This document shows, in pieces, positions 1-6,233 of a DNA stretch of 6,874 nt (position 1 is the first letter of the stretch; the number at the start of each line of letters is the position of its first letter). The stretch spans positions 1 through 6,874 of the forward strand of contig CAKRAY010000079.1 in NCBI GenBank assembly GCA_934296355.1, read 5' to 3'. The position numbers and the translations under genes are program-made. The DNA is from an uncultured Clostridia bacterium (GTDB taxonomy: Bacteria; Bacillota; Clostridia; Christensenellales; DTU072). The notes beneath the pieces were generated by a model. That model was given only the letters and a program-made list of their open reading frames with translations. It did no database searches and was not told the DNA's origin.

Positions 1-1
1 T

Positions 2-2722
2 CAAAGAAAAGACAGAGAAAGAACGATAAAAAAATTATATGTAATAGTCGACAAGGTAAACGCCTTCGAAGAGAGTATGAAAAAATTCTCCGACGAAGAA
101 TTGCGCGCTAAAACGGACGAATTCAGGGAGAGAGTAAAACAAGGCGAAACGCTCGACAGTCTGCTTCCCGAAGCGTTTGCGGTAATGCGCGAAGCGTCGT
201 CGAGAGTACTCAATATGCGTCATTACGACGTGCAAATCGTGGGCGGTATAGTTTTACATCAAGGAAGAATAGCCGAAATGAAAACGGGCGAAGGTAAAAC
301 GCTCGTAGCCACGTTGCCGGCGTACCTTAACTCGCTCGGCGGCAAAAGCGTGCATATCGTAACGGTAAACGACTATTTGGCAAGACGTGACGCCGAATGG
401 ATGGGAAAAGTTTATAAGTTCCTCGGCTTGACCGTCGGTTGCGTATATCCAGGAATGGATAACAGGGCGAAAAAAGCGGCGTATAACGCCGATATCACCT
501 ATTGTACCAATAACGAACTCGGTTTCGACTATTTGAGAGACAATATGGTTAAGACCAAAGAACAACGCATGCAGCGCGACCGCACTTTCGCCATAGTGGA
601 CGAAGTGGACAGTATCTTAATCGACGAAGCGAGAACGCCTTTAATCATATCCGCGCCCGCCGAAAAATCGGGCGATATCTACGAGAGATGTCAGAGGTTC
701 ATTAACGTAATCGCGAGATTGCAAGAAAAAGAAAACAATTCCGACAAACCCGAAGAAGAAAGAGCGTGCTACTATACCACCGATGAAAAAGAAAAGAGCA
801 TTTATTTAGGCGAAGAGGGCATCACCGAAGCGGAAAAGTTCTTTAAAGTAGACCTTTCCGAACCCGAAAACGCCGATTTAGTGAATAAAGTCAATAACGC
901 TCTGCGCGCCAACTTCATGATGGATAGGGACGTAGACTATATCGTCGAGGACGGCGAAGTCGTTATAGTAGACGAGTTTACCGGAAGAAAAATGATCGGC
1001 AGGCGTTTCTCCGACGGACTTCATCAAGCCATCGAAGCGAAAGAAAACGTAAAAATAAAGCGCGAAAATCGCACGATTGCCACGATTACGTTCCAAAACC
1101 TTTTCCGTTTGTACGATAAACTTTCGGGCATGACGGGAACGGCAATGACTGAAGAAGCGGAGTTCAAGGGAATATACAATCTCGACGTAGTGGAGATACC
1201 TACGCACATGGAAATGATAAGAGTGGACGAACCCGATAAGGTTTTCGCGACCAAAGAGGCGAAGTTCAACGCCGCGGTAGAAGAAATTATCGAAGTCCAC
1301 GCCACCGGACAACCCATTTTGGTAGGTACGGTAAGCGTTGAAGTGAGTGAATCTATCAGTAAAAAACTGGCGAGAAAGGGTATTCAACACAGAGTTTTGA
1401 ATGCAAAAGAGCATAAAAAAGAAGCGGAAATCATCGCTCAGGCGGGTAAAAAGAACGCGATAACCATCGCCACCAATATGGCAGGTAGAGGTACGGATAT
1501 TTTGCTCGGCGGTAACCCGGAGTTTATGGCGAAACAACAAATGTCGAAAGAAGGCTTTAACGAGGATATGATCAGCGTCGCGAGCGCGTACAATACGTTG
1601 ACCGACCCCGAACAAATCAAAGCGCGCGAAAGGTATAACGAACTCGTTTCTAAGTTCAAGAAAGAAACCGACGCCGAAAAAGAAGAAGTCAGAGCGCTTG
1701 GCGGGTTAAGAGTTATCGGTACCGAACGCCACGAATCGCGCCGTATCGACAACCAGTTACGCGGTAGAAGCGGACGTCAGGGCGACGCGGGCAGCAGCGT
1801 GTTCTATATCTCATGCGAAGACGAAGTTATGCGTAGATTCGGCGGCGATAGGATAAAAGCGATTATGTCTTACGCTACGGGCGATGGCAATCAACCCATA
1901 CAAATGGGAATGCTCAGTAAAGCCATAGAAATGGCGCAAAAACGTTGTGAAGAAGCTAACTTCGAAAGAAGAAAGTTCGTCATTAACTACGACGACGTTA
2001 TGAATAAGCAAAGACAACTTATTTATACGCAAAGGGACGAAGTTATCGACGGCGCGGACGTACACGACCAGATTATTAAGTACATACGCCCGATAGTACA
2101 AGATATTATCGTCAGACACGTCGATTTAAGTAAAGGTGACGAAACCACAGTGGACTACGACGCGCTAAATAGAGAACTCGAAATGCGTTTGCTTAAGAAA
2201 GGAACGAACTTCGTTGACAATCACGTCATAGGCTCGCTCGTTTACGATAACATCATTAACGCCGTAACCGAAGAGGCGGTTAAGCAATACGAAGAGAAAT
2301 CCAAGTTTGCCGAAGAAAACGGTTTGAATTGGCACGAAACCGAACGTCAAACGCTGCTTTATATGGTAGATAAATACTGGATGCAACATATCGACAATAT
2401 GGACGCGTTAAGAAAAGGCATCGGCTTGAGAGGTTTGGGACAACGCGACCCCGTTATCGAATATAGACGCGAGGGTATGGATATGTTCGACGAAATGGTA
2501 GACAATATCCAAGCCAATACCGCTTCCGCGCTTTGTAAAGCGGACGTGGAAAAAACCGTGAAAGCGCGTAACGAAGAACAACGCAAGTTTGCGGAATTAG
2601 AACTTAAAAGACGCGGCTTGTTCCCCGATATGCCTTGTAAATGCGGTAGCGGCAAACGCTATAAAGATTGTTGCAGAGAAAAAGACATCGCGGAAATAAT
2701 ATCGAAAATTAGAAGGATTTAA
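2..2722 (+). CDS. secA: Protein translocase ATPase SecA (5'-partial)
   Basis: SecA is the cytoplasmic ATPase motor that drives preproteins through SecYEG. The frame is open to the left edge: the 25 codons before the ATG at 77 (…RTIKKLYVIVDKVNAFEES) fit the usual SecA N-terminus leading into SDEELRAKT. That ATG is therefore an internal Met and the true start lies outside the window. About 906 residues are visible. Walker A MKTGEGKT is at 278-301, and the DEVD box with downstream DEARTPLIIS starts at 599. GRGTD (1484-1498) and QLRGRSGRQGD (1754-1786) are the second-motor motifs. NBD2 carries an insertion of roughly 55 residues (about 1525-1700) that Bacillus subtilis SecA lacks but, from memory, clostridial SecAs share. 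The C-terminal zinc motif CxC…CC spans 2636-2674, with CC replacing the frequent CH, and is followed by 15 extra residues rather than ending the protein. The C-linker is short. The stop is TAA, with a second in-frame TAA two codons later. It is first in the visible prfB-tsaD unit. Confidence 0.98.
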   Translation, partial: QRKDRERTIKKLYVIVDKVNAFEESMKKFSDEELRAKTDEFRERVKQGETLDSLLPEAFAVMREASSRVLNMRHYDVQIVGGIVLHQGRIAEMKTGEGKTLVATLPAYLNSLGGKSVHIVTVNDYLARRDAEWMGKVYKFLGLTVGCVYPGMDNRAKKAAYNADITYCTNNELGFDYLRDNMVKTKEQRMQRDRTFAIVDEVDSILIDEARTPLIISAPAEKSGDIYERCQRFINVIARLQEKENNSDKPEEERACYYTTDEKEKSIYLGEEGITEAEKFFKVDLSEPENADLVNKVNNALRANFMMDRDVDYIVEDGEVVIVDEFTGRKMIGRRFSDGLHQAIEAKENVKIKRENRTIATITFQNLFRLYDKLSGMTGTAMTEEAEFKGIYNLDVVEIPTHMEMIRVDEPDKVFATKEAKFNAAVEEIIEVHATGQPILVGTVSVEVSESISKKLARKGIQHRVLNAKEHKKEAEIIAQAGKKNAITIATNMAGRGTDILLGGNPEFMAKQQMSKEGFNEDMISVASAYNTLTDPEQIKARERYNELVSKFKKETDAEKEEVRALGGLRVIGTERHESRRIDNQLRGRSGRQGDAGSSVFYISCEDEVMRRFGGDRIKAIMSYATGDGNQPIQMGMLSKAIEMAQKRCEEANFERRKFVINYDDVMNKQRQLIYTQRDEVIDGADVHDQIIKYIRPIVQDIIVRHVDLSKGDETTVDYDALNRELEMRLLKKGTNFVDNHVIGSLVYDNIINAVTEEAVKQYEEKSKFAEENGLNWHETERQTLLYMVDKYWMQHIDNMDALRKGIGLRGLGQRDPVIEYRREGMDMFDEMVDNIQANTASALCKADVEKTVKARNEEQRKFAELELKRRGLFPDMPCKCGSGKRYKDCCREKDIAEIISKIRRI

Positions 2723-2728
2723 TATTAA

Positions 2729-3826
2729 ATGGTAGATTTTTATTCGCAAAGACAAATCATCGAAAAGATGCAATACGAGGTAAAAACGCTCCGCGACGCC
2801 ATGAACATCGAGGGAGCGGAAGCGCGCCTCGCCGAATTGACGGAGACAACCAAACAAGACGGCTTTTGGAACGACGTCGAAAACGCTCAAAAAGTAAATC
2901 GAGAAATCACAAGCTTGAGTAGAAAAATAAAGTCGTTCAAAGACGTAGAAAAAAAGGTCGAAGATACGATAGCCTTGCTCGACTTAATCGAAGAAATGGA
3001 CGAAGAGGAAGAAGTCGAGAACGCCAAAGAAGAGGTATCCAAACTCGCCGATATGGTAACCGAATTATCCGAAGAGGCGTTACTTAAAGGCAAGTACGAC
3101 AACTGCAATGCGATACTTTCTTTGCATGCCGGAGCGGGCGGCACGGAAGCGCAAGACTGGGTGCAAATGCTTTATAGAATGTACACTCGCTATGCGGAAA
3201 GAAGCGGATATAAAGTTAAAGAAATCGACAAGTTAGACGGCGACGACGCGGGAATTAAGAGCGTAACTTTTTCCGTGGAAGGGGAAAACGCCTACGGCTA
3301 TTTAAGAGCGGAAATGGGCGTGCATAGATTGGTAAGAATCAGTCCCTTCGACGCGAATAAGAGAAGACATACCTCGTTCGCTTCGCTCGAAGTTATGCCG
3401 GAAATCACCGACAGCGACGAGATTAAAATCGCTTCCGACGATATAAGAATCGATACTTATCGAAGCGGCGGCGCGGGCGGACAAAACGTAAATAAAGTTT
3501 CTTCGGCGGTAAGAATTACCCATATTCCTACGGGAATAGTCGTGGCTTGCCAGAACGAGAGAAGCCAAATACAAAATAAAGAAATGGCGATGCGTATTTT
3601 GATAGGTAAACTTACCGAATTGAAAGAACGCGAAAAAATGGAAGAAGCGCAGTCGCTTAAAGGCGAACTGAAAAAAATCGAATGGGGCAGCCAAATAAGA
3701 AGTTACGTTTTTTGCCCGTATACGTTGGTTAAGGACCATAGAACGGGTTGGGAAAACCCCAATATCGAAGCTGTTATGGACGGAGATCTCAAAGATTTCA
3801 TCATCGAGTATTTGAAGAAGAGTTAA
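2729..3826 (+). CDS. prfB: Peptide chain release factor 2 (RF2), no frameshift
   Basis: RF2 recognises UGA and UAA stop codons on the ribosome and triggers peptide release. The 365-residue protein matches the family length. It has an N-terminal helical domain rich in Glu and Lys (about 1-120), the SPF tripeptide for stop-codon recognition at residues 205-207 (3341-3349), and the catalytic GGQ at 250-252 (3476-3484) in [11 protein letters not shown] rather than PxT identifies RF2 and not RF1. Most bacteria need a +1 programmed frameshift near codon 26. Here the equivalent stretch [11 protein letters not shown] is read continuously (from 2789) with no internal TGA, so that autoregulation is absent. 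Start ATG 2729 follows AGAAGGA (2711-2717), a somewhat long 11-nt spacing, with the SD inside the end of secA. The 6-nt gap after secA and the same reading frame suggest co-transcription. The secA-prfB order is conserved in Firmicutes. Confidence 0.98.
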   Translation: MVDFYSQRQIIEKMQYEVKTLRDAMNIEGAEARLAELTETTKQDGFWNDVENAQKVNREITSLSRKIKSFKDVEKKVEDTIALLDLIEEMDEEEEVENAKEEVSKLADMVTELSEEALLKGKYDNCNAILSLHAGAGGTEAQDWVQMLYRMYTRYAERSGYKVKEIDKLDGDDAGIKSVTFSVEGENAYGYLRAEMGVHRLVRISPFDANKRRHTSFASLEVMPEITDSDEIKIASDDIRIDTYRSGGAGGQNVNKVSSAVRITHIPTGIVVACQNERSQIQNKEMAMRILIGKLTELKEREKMEEAQSLKGELKKIEWGSQIRSYVFCPYTLVKDHRTGWENPNIEAVMDGDLKDFIIEYLKKS

Positions 3827-3830
3827 AAAA

Positions 3831-4880
3831 ATGAGTTATCGTGAGGAAGCGGCAAAAAAACTCGATTTACTTAGGACAAGAGAGGACTACAATATATTGG
3901 CGTTCGAATCGAGTTGCGACGAAACGGCGGTAGCCGTGATACGCGGCAGAGAGATTTTGTCCAACGAAATCAGTTCGCAAATAGAAATACATAAGCGTTT
4001 CGGCGGCGTAGTGCCGGAAATAGCGTCGAGAAACCATATTTTGGCGATAGATAATCTCGTTAATTCGGCATTGGAAAAAGCGGGAATAGCCTTGTCCGAC
4101 GTAGACGTAATAGCGGTAACCTACGGCGCGGGACTGCAAGGCGCGTTGCTCGTCGGAGTAACTTACGCCAAGTCGCTCGCTTACGCGTTAAACCTTCCGT
4201 TAATACCGATAAACCATATTAAGGGACACGTCATGGCAAACTTTTTGGCGCATAAGGACCTATCTTTTCCGTTTGTTTGCCTTCTCGCAAGCGGCGGACA
4301 TACGGCGGTGCTTGACGTTAAAAGTTATTCCGATATGCAAGTAATGGGCGAAACGCAAGACGACGCGGCAGGCGAAGCGTTCGACAAAGTGGCAAGAGTT
4401 TTGGGTTTACCCTATCCCGGCGGACCGCAAATAGAAAAACTCGCTGCTTTAGGCAAGCCGAACGTGCCGATGCCGAGACCGTATAAAGGCGAAAACACGC
4501 TTAATTTCAGTTATTCCGGCATAAAAACGGCGGTAATTAACTACGTTCACAATGCGGAGCAAAAAGGCATAGAAATAAACAAAGCGGACGTAGCGCGGTC
4601 GTTCCAAGAGCGCGCCGTGGGCATGCTTGTCGAAAACGTGATAAAACTTGCTAAGAAAAAACGAGTAAAAACCGTAGCAGTCGCGGGCGGCGTTGGCGCG
4701 AACGGATATTTAAGAGAAACCATAACCGCCGAATGTGAAAAGTGCGGCATAAAAGCGCTTTTACCGCCTAAAATACTTTGCACCGATAACGCGGCTATGA
4801 TAGGCGAAGCGGCGTTCGTGGCGATTAAAGAGGGAATAGAACCCGCCGATTTAACGCTCGACGCCAATCCCGATTTATAA
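3831..4880 (+). CDS. tsaD: tRNA N6-adenosine threonylcarbamoyltransferase TsaD
   Basis: TsaD, with TsaB and TsaE, transfers the threonylcarbamoyl group to A37 of tRNAs reading ANN codons (t6A). The 349-residue ASKHA-fold protein shows ESSCDETAVAV (26-36), the metal-binding HxxxH as H129/H133 in NHIKGH, the nucleotide-site run LASGGHT (152-158), GEAFDKVARVLGLPYPGGP (181-199), AGGVGANGYLR (285-295) and the Asp of DNAAMIG (D319), another expected metal ligand. It starts about 20 residues before the usual beginning, because E. coli-type proteins begin almost directly at the ESSCDET strand. ATG 3831, four nt after the prfB stop with GAAGAAGAG upstream (3814-3822), is the natural operon start. A TTG at 3897 preceded by AGAGG is a possible shorter start. 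The gene is third in the secA-prfB-tsaD run, and tRNA-Arg begins 8 nt after its stop. tsaB and tsaE are not in the window. Confidence 0.97.
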   Translation: MSYREEAAKKLDLLRTREDYNILAFESSCDETAVAVIRGREILSNEISSQIEIHKRFGGVVPEIASRNHILAIDNLVNSALEKAGIALSDVDVIAVTYGAGLQGALLVGVTYAKSLAYALNLPLIPINHIKGHVMANFLAHKDLSFPFVCLLASGGHTAVLDVKSYSDMQVMGETQDDAAGEAFDKVARVLGLPYPGGPQIEKLAALGKPNVPMPRPYKGENTLNFSYSGIKTAVINYVHNAEQKGIEINKADVARSFQERAVGMLVENVIKLAKKKRVKTVAVAGGVGANGYLRETITAECEKCGIKALLPPKILCTDNAAMIGEAAFVAIKEGIEPADLTLDANPDL

Positions 4881-4888
4881 AAAGAAAT

Positions 4889-4965
4889 GCGCTCGTAGCT
4901 CAGTTGGATAGAGCACAAGCCTCCGACGCTTGGTGTCGATGGTTCGAATCCATTCGGGCGCGCCA
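4889..4965 (+). tRNA. tRNA-Arg (anticodon CCG)
   Basis: A 77-nt cloverleaf can be drawn by hand. The acceptor GCGCTCG (4889-4895) pairs with CGGGCGC (4955-4961) with one G-U. The D stem is GCTC/GAGC, and the anticodon stem CAAGC/GCTTG (4916-4920/4928-4932) is perfect. The loop CTCCGAC (4921-4927) places anticodon CCG at 4923-4925, which reads the arginine codon CGG. The T arm is GATGG-TTCGAAT-CCATT, the discriminator is G4962, and CCA is encoded (4963-4965). CGG appears rare in the neighbouring genes; one example is in tsaD at 4596. The gene starts 8 nt after tsaD. A TATAAA overlaps the tsaD stop (4876-4881), but I see no good -35 for it, so read-through from the upstream operon is the simpler reading. 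Confidence 0.97.
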
Positions 4966-5194
4966 AAAAAAGAAGACAAGTCGATTCGGCTTGTCTTTTT
5001 TTATTAAAACTCGATTGCGTTAAGTATGAATAAACCATATTTTGCGTATGTGCGTTTATCGAAACGAGCGCGCGGATACCGATTCGGTAAAAGACTCGCT
5101 AACAATGAGCATAGGAAGTAAGAACGCCGTAAGACCTATCCAAGAAAAAGAAAAACAAAACGCATATCACAAATACTCGCTTTAGGAAAAAATC
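4965..5194 (-). ncRNA. Candidate small RNA between promoter and terminator
   Basis: A transcript begun at the promoter ending at 5201 would start near 5194 and stop at the bidirectional terminator, about 230 nt later. No ORF with a start and SD of useful length lies in it on the minus strand. The short ones (for example ATG CGT … TAG, nine codons) look accidental. Local pairing is visible: UACCG-N3-CGGUA (5089-5077), enclosed by AGCGAG/CUCGUU (about 5101-5062). I do not see the signatures of 6S RNA, SRP RNA, tmRNA or RNase P RNA. The call rests only on promoter, terminator and absence of an ORF. Confidence 0.3.
4971..5002. terminator. Bidirectional intrinsic terminator after tRNA-Arg
   Basis: AAGACAAGTCG (4973-4983) pairs with CGGCTTGTCTT (4987-4997), with one T-G pair and a 3-nt ATT loop. 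A run of seven T (4996-5002) follows on the + strand. On the - strand the same hairpin is followed by TTCTTTTTTT (down to about 4965), so it can also stop leftward transcription. It ends the secA-prfB-tsaD-tRNA-Arg unit. Confidence 0.9.
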
Positions 5195-5200
5195 TTATAT

Positions 5201-5229
5201 ATTTTAGAATTGTTAATAAGCGTTGTCAA
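5201..5229 (-). promoter_or_regulatory. Near-consensus sigma-A promoter, leftward
   Basis: On the minus strand, TTGACA (5229-5224, a perfect -35) is followed by a 17-nt spacer and TAAAAT (5206-5201, five of six matches to the -10). The expected start is near G5194. The -35 sits in the small dyad GTTGTCAAC (5222-5230) and touches the edge of the inverted repeat at 5229-5273. No recognisable gene lies immediately downstream on this strand. Confidence 0.6.
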
Positions 5230-5273
5230 CAAATATGCCTAATAAAATCAGATAATATTAGACATTTATTTGT
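5229..5273. repeat. Imperfect inverted repeat, 16-bp arms
   Basis: The left arm 5229-5244 (ACAAATATGCCTAATA) pairs with the right arm 5256-5273 with one mismatch (C5238/A5262) and a 2-nt TT bulge (5266-5267). The 11-nt centre is AAATCAGATAA. It is AT-rich and has no T-run on either side, so it does not look like a simple terminator. Its left edge abuts the -35 box of the leftward promoter, so it could also be an operator. Confidence 0.6.
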
Positions 5274-5292
5274 GTGGAAGTATGAGTTCCCG

Positions 5293-5331
5293 TTCCGATA
5301 ATCGCCGTTTTGTTTGCGGCGATTATCGGAA
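5293..5331. repeat. Perfect 15-bp inverted repeat with 9-nt loop
   Basis: TTCCGATAATCGCCG (5293-5307) is perfectly complementary to 5317-5331, around the loop TTTTGTTTG. This is the most stable hairpin of the region. No T-run follows it on either strand, so intrinsic termination is unlikely in either direction. It may protect the 3' end of the ferritin-like mRNA, bind a protein, or be a copy of a dispersed palindromic element. It lies about 46 nt beyond the stop codon of the ferritin-like gene. Confidence 0.75.
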
Positions 5332-5337
5332 TTAGAA

Positions 5338-5365
5338 ATTAGTCTTTCATAAGAAAAAGACTAAT
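5338..5365 (-). terminator. Possible weak terminator of the ferritin-like gene
   Basis: ATTAGTCTTT (5338-5347) pairs perfectly with AAAGACTAAT (5356-5365) around an 8-nt loop. In the direction of the ferritin-like gene it starts 12 nt after the stop codon and is followed by TTCTAATT, a broken T-run. The AT-rich stem makes it a modest terminator at best. Confidence 0.45.
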
Positions 5366-5377
5366 GTAGAAAGGAGA

Positions 5378-5875
5378 TTAGGCGTTTAACAGTTGATGCT
5401 TTATAGCGTTAAGCGTTTCTATATGAATCGCTTCGTCAAGGATAATTCTTCCGATGAGTTTTTTTAACGATTCGTTTTCGCTTAAACGTATAATTTCTTT
5501 ATAGTAGGCAATCGCTTCTTTTTCGGAAGTAACGTCGCGATTTATTATCGTTTTCACGTCGGTACTGTAATTAACAAACCCGCCTTGCCAAAAGTAATTG
5601 TTACCGCCGATATACGGTATCCCGCCGAACGCGATTATCGCGTCCGCAAGCAGTTCGTGATGTTTCATTTCGGTAATCGCTATTCTTTCTAAACACGAAG
5701 ATATTTCGGGATAGTTTGTTTTTAATACGTAACTCTGAAAAGCGTACCCCATAACGGCGGTGGTTTCGCTCTTTTTTCCTCCGTATGCCGGCATGAGTAA
5801 CGCGACTTCCCTTTTGTCTATCTTATTTATCGATAGTTCCGGATAGTCGAAATCGGCTTTGAATTTACAGTCCAT
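5378..5875 (-). CDS. Ferritin-like (rubrerythrin-type) diiron protein
   Basis: This is a 165-residue protein of the ferritin-like four-helix-bundle superfamily. In order: a short N-terminal tail; helix 1 with E37 in KSETTAVMGYAFQSY; helix 2 with ExxH as E69…H72 in AITEMKHHELL; a long crossover; helix 3 with E118 in TSEKEAIAYY; and helix 4 with ExxH as E148…H151 in ILDEAIHIETL. This is the E, ExxH, E, ExxH set expected of a carboxylate-bridged dimetal site. There is no rubredoxin-like CxxC domain, so it is not a classical rubrerythrin. It resembles small clostridial proteins annotated as ferritin family, rubrerythrin or manganese-catalase-like. A role in peroxide or iron handling is inferred, not shown. 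No signal peptide or membrane segment is visible. The start is supported by GGAGGT (5890-5885 on this strand) 9 nt before ATG. It appears to be a single-gene unit. Confidence 0.85.
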   Translation of the reverse strand: MDCKFKADFDYPELSINKIDKREVALLMPAYGGKKSETTAVMGYAFQSYVLKTNYPEISSCLERIAITEMKHHELLADAIIAFGGIPYIGGNNYFWQGGFVNYSTDVKTIINRDVTSEKEAIAYYKEIIRLSENESLKKLIGRIILDEAIHIETLNAIKHQLLNA

Positions 5876-5899
5876 ATTCTTTTTACCTCCGTTTGTGTC

Positions 5900-5929
5900 A
5901 GTATATGACCGAGAAAAAGAAAGTGTTAC
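5900..5929 (-). promoter_or_regulatory. Candidate promoter of the ferritin-like gene
   Basis: On the minus strand GTAACA (5929-5924, four of six to the -35) is followed by 18 nt and TATACT (5905-5900, five of six to the -10), giving a leader of roughly 20 nt before ATG 5875. The -10 lies inside the dyad GTCA-N5-TGAC (5897-5909). A second dyad, GTGTTA-N18-TAACAC (5923-5928 and 5947-5952), overlaps the -35. Both are placed where a repressor could act, but neither matches a PerR or Fur box that I recognise. Confidence 0.4.
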
Positions 5930-5970
5930 TTTATGGCTTTTTGCAATAACACAAGTAGGGGATTAACATT

Positions 5971-6027
5971 AAAATATCGCTTTAATTGTAACTTACGCTA
6001 CAAATAAGAATACTATTTCGATATTTT
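5971..6027. repeat. Nested inverted repeat upstream of the ferritin-like gene
   Basis: AAAATATCG (5971-5979) is perfectly complementary to CGATATTTT (6019-6027), 39 nt apart. Inside, TTGTA (5986-5990) pairs with TACAA (5999-6003). The whole lies about 95-150 nt before the ferritin-like start codon and downstream of the tRNA-Gln terminator. It could be a regulatory site or part of a longer structured leader if an additional promoter lies further upstream. I cannot name a known riboswitch for it. Confidence 0.4.
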
Positions 6028-6057
6028 GAAACTATGCCGGGATAATTTGTAAAAATA

Positions 6058-6094
6058 AAAAAACTCGCTTTTCATAACGAAGAACGAGTTTTTT
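6058..6094 (-). terminator. Intrinsic terminator of tRNA-Gln
   Basis: AAAAAACTCG (6058-6067) pairs with CGAGTTTTTT (6085-6094), with a further imperfect inner stem and an ATAAC loop. In the minus direction it begins 3 nt after the tRNA CCA end, and the CGAG is followed by TTTTTTTATTTTT, a strong T-rich tail. It is near-symmetric and could act on the + strand too. Confidence 0.85.
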
Positions 6095-6096
6095 AG

Positions 6097-6170
6097 TGGC
6101 AGGAGTAGTAAGAATCGAACTTACGCCAGAGGAGTCAGAGGCCTCTGTGCTGCCATTACACCATACTCCA
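6097..6170 (-). tRNA. tRNA-Gln (anticodon CTG)
   Basis: This is a 74-nt cloverleaf on the minus strand. The acceptor TGGAGTA (6170-6164) pairs with TACTCCT (6107-6101), except that position 1-72 is T-T. The D stem is GTGT/GCAC, the T arm GTAAG-TTCGAAT-CTTAC, the discriminator G, and CCA is encoded (6099-6097). The anticodon loop CTCTGAC (6140-6134) gives CTG (6138-6136), reading CAG. The anticodon stem drawn in register is GAGGC/TCCTC with a C-T mismatch next to the loop. Shifted out by one it becomes a perfect 6-bp CAGAGG/CCTCTG with a 9-nt loop. Its own promoter and terminator flank it. Confidence 0.93.
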
Positions 6171-6183
6171 GCAAAACGCCTAT

Positions 6184-6212
6184 ATTTTACAATACGGCTG
6201 AGAAAAAATCAA
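6184..6212 (-). promoter_or_regulatory. Promoter of tRNA-Gln
   Basis: On the minus strand TTGATT (6212-6207, four of six to the -35) is followed by a 17-nt spacer and TAAAAT (6189-6184, five of six to the -10). The predicted start, near 6177, is about 7 nt before the tRNA 5' end. It lies downstream of the groEL terminator, so the tRNA is probably transcribed independently. Confidence 0.7.
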
Positions 6213-6233
6213 GCGTTTAACGAGATATTAGTT

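Larger units (their letters stand above)
5003..5377. other. Intergenic region without a convincing protein gene
   Basis: This 375-nt stretch lies between the tRNA-Arg terminator and the end of the ferritin-like gene. It holds a leftward promoter, the body of a candidate leftward RNA, and three consecutive inverted repeats, each described separately. The + strand has two short overlapping ORFs (5026-5121 and 5048-5185, 31 and 45 codons). Neither has a Shine-Dalgarno site or a protein family I recognise, so I do not call them as genes. A small dyad, TACCG-N3-CGGTA (5077-5089), lies in the candidate RNA. Confidence 0.7.

Noticed and set aside
77..79. ATG at 77 as the secA start codon
   Set aside because: The upstream codons to the window edge are open and encode residues matching the SecA N-terminus, and there is no good Shine-Dalgarno site before this ATG.
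4868..4889. TATAAA at 4876-4881 as a dedicated tRNA-Arg promoter
   Set aside because: No acceptable -35 box is found at 16-19 nt spacing, and the hexamer is explained by the tsaD stop codon. It is kept only as an alternative in the findings.
4547..5038. Minus-strand ORF of 163 codons across tsaD, tRNA-Arg and the terminator
   Set aside because: It is antisense to tsaD, and its middle (RPNGFEPSTPSVGG) is the familiar false peptide obtained by translating the reverse of a tRNA gene.
5026..5185. Two short + strand ORFs, the first containing AYVRLSK, which resembles a serine-recombinase N-terminus
   Set aside because: The match is only a few residues and does not continue into the catalytic-domain pattern in this or the next frame. 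Neither ORF has a Shine-Dalgarno site, and no recombinase remnants or att-like repeats are nearby.
5006..6060. CRISPR array or tandem repeat in the intergenic regions
   Set aside because: The palindromes differ from one another and there is no regular repeat-spacer pattern or neighbouring cas gene.
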